Shown: piece after piece, positions 59,097-64,000 of the stretch
Layout of the letters: each line of letters begins with the position of its first letter
How positions within the stretch are numbered: the stretch's first letter is position 1
NCBI GenBank assembly: GCA_019973155.2
Contig: BPQB01000087.1
Coordinates: forward strand, 62,001-126,000
DNA from: Phanerochaete sordida
Taxonomy: Eukaryota > Basidiomycota > Agaricomycetes > Polyporales > Phanerochaetaceae
Direction of reading: 5' to 3'
DNA: 64,000 bases
Notes under the pieces: generated by a model
The model's database searches: none
What the model saw: the letters and a program-made list of their open reading frames with translations, nothing else
Told to the model about the DNA's origin: nothing
Translations under genes and position numbers: made by a program

Positions 59097-62000
59097 TCAC
59101 GAGATGTCCATGGCGTCCTCGTCCTTGTGCATGTCCACAAGCTCTGACTCTGGCTTGTCGAACGCCGTGTTCTTGTTCTTGCGCTCCGCGAGGAAGGCAT
59201 CGATCTTCGCCTTCAGCTCAACATCTGTGGCAAATACTTCAGGTAGGGATGCAGAGGCTGGTCATAATAGAACGTACTGGGGACAACGTCGTCGATGGAA
59301 AGCGGCATGCGGTTAAAGGGATCCTTCGCATCCGAGAGAAGGTGCGCCTTGATAGTAGAACGGTCTATGGTGCTGCGCGAGCTCGGCAGGATGACAGGAT
59401 CACGCATGAGCGTGTACATGAGCGGATCTAGCATCGCCCAGATCAGTGGTGTCCTCGCCAGCGAAAACGACGGACATACCGAGGAATTCGTCAGGAACAT
59501 CGCCCATGTCTTCCTCAGCCTCAATGGTCGCCTTCGTCTCCTCGACCTTGACGACGAACAACCGGAGGCGCTCGATGTCGTTCTCGCTCTTGAGCAGGAA
59601 GTGCTTCGTCGCGAAGAAGAACGCGCGCTCGAAAATTTCCTTCTTGTAGCTGCGCCCGTCGTTCGCGACCGCCCGCGCGAACTCGCCCTGGTCGCTCAGG
59701 TTCAGGTACACGCCGAGGATGTCGCCGAGCAGCGCGCCCGGGTTGAACTTGTACTTCTCGCGGTCCTTCACCTTGAGGTCGCGGCAGCGCGGGCCCGCGA
59801 GGGCGTCGAGGTTATAGTCGAGCATTGCGGCGAGCCGGTCGACGATCTCGGGCACCATGAACGGCTCCTTTGTCTCGGCGGTGAACATCTTCAGCAGCGC
59901 GACCGTCGAGCTCCCGAGCTGAGTGTACGTCGTTGTCTGGCGCTCGAGCGACCGTAGATTTCCCTCGCGTTCACGGCGCTGCTGCTGCGTCAGTCGGCTG
60001 AAGGCTTCCGTGTCGGCCATCTCAGTCTGAAGCTCGTGAATCTTCGCGAGGTCGGTCAAGCATTCGTCCAAGAGGTATGTCACATCGTTGATCATCAGGT
60101 TGACAAAGCGAACAAAGCGGTCCATGTTCGTTCTGCCTGACTGTTAGAGGCGAGTTTTATTGTGGAATATCGATACTCACTTCGTCTGCGCCTTAAGTGC
60201 ATCGCGATGTTGAGGATTATTCCAGATGATGCGGAATACGTGTGAGATCGCACGACTGAGATATGTAATGAGCTTCGCGCTCCGTAGCATTCCCTGGAAC
60301 CATCGCTTACCGAGCGTCTAGGAGATCGCACATTAGCAAATATAAAAATGGCAGTTGAGAAGTAACTCACTGAATTTATCGTAGAACTGCGAGCTCGCGC
60401 CGGTCTGCTCGACCTCTGAATGTCCGCGACATTTGTTCAGCTCAGGTGTAATAGAGCCCGAAACACCCATGACTGACCGATGTAGAAGTGGATAAGGGCA
60501 GGCATGAGGTACTTGAGGGCCATGGGGTGCGTGTTGAGAACAGACTCCAAGATACTCCTCCGTCCATCCCATTTCCAGCAAGCGTAGGATAGCGCCTGCG
60601 AAGCACGCACTCGTTAAAATATGCCACTGCGCAGAAGTAGGGTACTGCGTACCTCGACCATCTTGGACTTCAGGAAAGGGTTCTTGATGTACCATGTCGA
60701 TGTCAGGAACGTCAACGCCCACATCATGAGCTCCACCTTGCCAGTGAGCTCAAGGCTGTCTGGCGCAGCACTGCTTCTTCGTCAGTCACAGCCAAGCCGA
60801 GCTAACAGGGTAACTCCTACCGAATGGCGAACAGGTGGAACTCTACCACGTCCTCGATAGCATACTCGGGCAAGACCTTGAACGATATCGGCACGTCCTG
60901 CGGCAGCGGCAACCTGCACACAACTTTAGCAACGCAGGCAGCATGTTCTTGACATGAGATACGCACTCGACCGGTGGGTTTGGATGCTGATGCTTTGGGT
61001 CGGCGAGGCGGATAAGCCACGTCGAGACAAAGTTGGTGAAGCTGATGGCGCGGAACACAAGCTCGGGCTCCGCGAGCTGCGTCTCGTATGCCATCTGCGC
61101 CGCCCGGACCTTGTCCATCTCGGTCTTCACGGCGTTGATCGCGGCCTCCATGCGAGCCCGCAGCGGTGTCTGTTGTAGTGCGAAGAGTATGTGGTCAGAT
61201 CTTATATGTGGCAGAGGGCGGCGGGAAGCCTACAGTACGCCATGAGCCGTCGCCCTCGAGCTGCTCGAGGTGCCGCTGCATCTCGTCGTACTGCCGCGCG
61301 AGCTCCTCGAAGGAAGTGATCGTCTTGTGGTAGCCGTAGTGGTTCATCGCGAGCGTGATGTAGAAGATGTCCGAGATGAAGTTTGGCGCAGGAGCTGAAG
61401 TCATCCTTCAATCCGAACATTCTGCCCGAGCCTATGAAAGAGCACGTACCACCATCGTTCGCATATTGTGACCTCCATTCCTCGGCCTCTTGACTTGCCG
61501 CGTTGATGCGTGTCTCCTCCTTGAGGTCAATACGGGAGGAATGTGCAAAGTACAGCGGGTCGATGCGGTCAATCTGTTTTGTGATTAGAATGCATACACC
61601 TATGGCGGGAAAGTACGAGTCAAACCTTCGAGTAGTTGGCATCTATGAACGGTTCGCAGAACCTGAACAAGATGGCTTGCAGGTTCACCATGAACGAGTC
61701 TGACGCGACCGTCTCTGGCTCAACCTGAGCGAAGTCAGCTTAGCTCGGCAAGCATAGCCTGTCGCTATACTCACCTGCATACCCGCACGACGGACGTTCA
61801 GGGCAATAATCCTCGCAAAGTAGTTCAGGACTGCTTCTCGTGACTCTGCCGAGTTGCGGACGAGAGAGTTGAAGATCTGGAACATTGACGCCTGTATAAT
61901 CATGAGCCTTGGGGAATATCGCTACGATGACCCTCACAACCGTACCTGAAGGCTTTTCAATGTCCCACGCAGACTTGCGCGTGCAGACTCGAGGTCTGTA

Positions 62001-63544
62001 GCGGGTCGTCCCTCAGCCTTCGTGAAGTACGCCGCGGAGATCGAGGGCTTGGGAGTGAAATGAGCATCACACCGAGTCCCGCCTTCGAGAGACTCACCCA
62101 TTCCCGATCGAATACACCCAGCCGTAGTATAGGCCCAAACAAACTGACGAGCTCGATGTTATGTGCCTGCGCGTTCGGTGGGTTGAAGTCCTCAAGGCGC
62201 GTGAGCATGTTCGCGATGGGCTTCACGCTGATGAGGGCCTCGAGCCCGCTGATGACGCCACGCCAGCTCGCGTCGCCGCCCGCGAGGCCCTCGGGGCGGA
62301 AGAGCGCTTCGTGGAAGCAGAGTCCGCGCAGGACAGGCCCAAGTACCGCATCGAGCTCCTGATCCTCGTTATCGAAGCGCCGCGCGAGATCCTGCAGGAA
62401 CGGCTGCACGTCGGACGGGTACAGTACCGCGCTGCTTGAGCTCTGCACGGAGAGCAGCGGCGCGGCGAGCGAGGAGAGGTTAATGAGGTTCGCGACAAAT
62501 TCGGGCGCGCCTATGGGTTTCCTTCATACACGAGGTTAGGATGGACGCACACGTGGGGAAGTATCACATACCCAGAAGGCTGAGGGAACATCTCTGGTTC
62601 CTGCAGCGTCAGGCCGGCGTAGCTAATGACCAAGTCACGGATCTTGTCGAGGACCTCAACGCCTCGCATGGTGTCTGGTGGAGAGTAGTTCTACGGTAGA
62701 CATGAGAATGTTAGAAAGGCTAGATATAGGAACGAGTCAACCTTCTTCAATAGAGCGGAACGTGCAGTGTTGATTCGCTTCCAGGATGAGACGAGGTACT
62801 CAAAGACAGTCTGAGGTTGTAGCGATGCAAGAACAGGAAGGTACTCGAGGTCATCTCTGCAACTATTCAGCATGAACTGGGGTTAACTGAGGACATCCAC
62901 TTACGACATGCCTTGAGGGTCCAGCTCTAGCCTTGCGATGAGCAGCCGGTCTATGATATCGCTATGCAGGCGGATTGGCTTCGGAGCGTCTGGACAATCC
63001 TTAATTCGTGTCCAGCATATTGAGATCTGGGCAGCGCACCTGGGGCCTCTGACTCCAGTTCTGCAGCAAGGGATTTGAGCCACACGACCTCCCATCCCGT
63101 CTTCTCCGCCTGCTCCCTCTGAACGAAAGGAGAATGAACATCGATCCTCAGGATAGAATTAACCCAACGCACGTCCAAAGTCACATTCAGCACTGTCCGA
63201 ATCGTCTCGTCCTCCCATGTGGGCAGATCGAACTTGAGCGGTGCTGACGGTGCCTTCTTCTTCGGTGGCGCTGTGGCAGGTTGTGCAGGTGTGTCTGCGG
63301 GCCGCTTGATAGTTATCGGTTTGGGCTGAGGCTTTGTTTGTGGTGGAGGAGTCTGGGGTTTGGATGCCGGCGGCGTAGAGGACGCGGAGGCGGGTGTCTG
63401 TGCAGGAGATGGAGAGCTGGAAGCTACACCCTGCAGCTTGGCGAGTCGCTTTAAGCGGATCTGCGGACGGCTTAGACCCACTTCAAAGAAATGAATTCAA
63501 GGATGTCTTACCCTCTCCGCATCGTCTTGAGGATTGGTAGACAT
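59097..63544 (-). CDS. UFD2: Ubiquitin conjugation factor E4 (UFD2)
   Basis: Many exons on the minus strand, first 63512-63544 ([11 protein letters not shown]), next starting at 63460. UFD2 extends short ubiquitin chains on substrates, with Cdc48. The N terminus is Pro/Lys/Thr-rich ([33 protein letters not shown]). The helical UFD2 core covers about 59450-63250: [15 protein letters not shown] [88 protein letters not shown] and QFYDKFNIRY. The C-terminal U-box is at about 59280-59440: [35 protein letters not shown] and NRMPL. The last exon ends with an acidic/Lys tail ([10 protein letters not shown]...DEDAMDIS). Exon count was not closed fully. Confidence 0.93.
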
Positions 63545-63768
63545 GGCGGTGTGCGGGTGGATGGATGAGTGTAAGTACCGAAATGAGTTCTAGAAACTCG
63601 CGTCCATTACGCGTACGCGCGCGTAAGCACCGTTACGACTCCGCCTGAAGGAAGCAGTAAACACTTCATATTTTGTAGTAATACAGCGTAAGACGTAGAA
63701 GTGAGGAATAGCTATGATAGTAGTACTAGCCCAGAAATGCAACGCATAACGAGAGATTAACCTGTGAT

Positions 63769-64000
63769 TTAAGCGAACGTCCAGCCGTGACCAGAATGCA
63801 AACCAGGAACGCTACCCGGTACGAGCCCTGGCCAAGTGAATGTCGCGGGCATCGTCTGCTGAGCTGTGAATGCGTAGCCAGTCGACAAGGGTGCAGTACG
63901 TGGTGAGAACCCTGTTCAATTTGCTTTTGTAAACGAAGATGATTCTAGTATACGCCATGAGATAGTAGACGTACCGTCTTGCGCAGCAGGAAAGCCTTGG
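63769..64000 (-). CDS. Partial gene, C-terminal end, runs off the window
   Basis: Exon 63975-64000 and exon 63769-63911 on the minus strand join in phase across a 63-bp GT-AG intron. The product ends in a Gly/Pro/Thr-rich tail (QGFPAAQDGFSPRTAPLS ... PGSVPGLHSGHGWTFA, stop). Two other frames are also open for part of the way; I chose this one from composition and the natural stop. Family unknown. Confidence 0.4.

Noticed and set aside
63545..64000. Alternative frames for the terminal partial gene
   Set aside because: Both end earlier or read as low-quality coding; the chosen frame has a natural stop and consistent composition, though confidence is low.

Overview
This window reads as nuclear DNA of a GC-rich filamentous basidiomycete (Agaricomycetes, probably Polyporales; the placement is inference). 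The reasons are many 46-70 bp GT-AG introns with CTRAY-like branch sites, intron-dense conserved eukaryotic genes, and fungus-restricted families (FunK1 kinase, Kre9/Knh1-like secreted proteins, F-box expansions, Zn2Cys6 factors). Exon models were built by hand from splice signals and reading phase. Most recognised genes close to an exact multiple of three; UFD2, the MFS gene and the terminal partial gene were not summed in full.

Layout. 1-2264 is the 3' part of a LINE retrotransposon with a 19-A tail that abuts, in frame, an unrecognised multi-exon gene (2265-3867). Then come a small membrane protein (-), RIO1 kinase (+), two small secreted Kre9/Knh1-like proteins (+), dihydroxy-acid dehydratase ILV3 (-), and a Zn2Cys6 factor (+). 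The centre (17.5-25.8 kb) is the most unusual part. It holds the Zn2Cys6 gene, a gene that in my splice model joins a septin-like GTPase in frame to two Zn2Cys6 clusters, and a stand-alone septin-like GTPase. Chorismate mutase ARO7 (-) and thiazole synthase THI4 (+) follow. The 31-39 kb stretch carries a short orphan gene (-), a hot-dog thioesterase (+), a coiled-coil orphan (+), FKBP12 (-), SEN15 (+) and an SV2/SVOP-like MFS transporter (-).

The right part is more accessory: a CYSTM-like Cys-rich protein, an F-box protein, a truncated copy of a second F-box gene, a FunK1 kinase (-), a flavin-monooxygenase N-terminal remnant next to a small TIR element, the intact F-box paralogue, a third Kre9/Knh1-like gene (-), a 68-aa protein, a tandem pair of proline-rich paralogues with a 255-bp fold-back element between them, and UFD2 (E4 ubiquitin ligase, -). 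A partial gene (-) runs off the end.

Housekeeping functions (amino-acid and thiamine synthesis, ribosome maturation, tRNA splicing, ubiquitin chain elongation, proline isomerisation) are interspersed without operon logic. The locus with internal relatedness is the septin/Zn2Cys6 group. There the three zinc-cluster coding units share one intron position and phase, and the two septin-like units share three, which points to local duplication and fusion.
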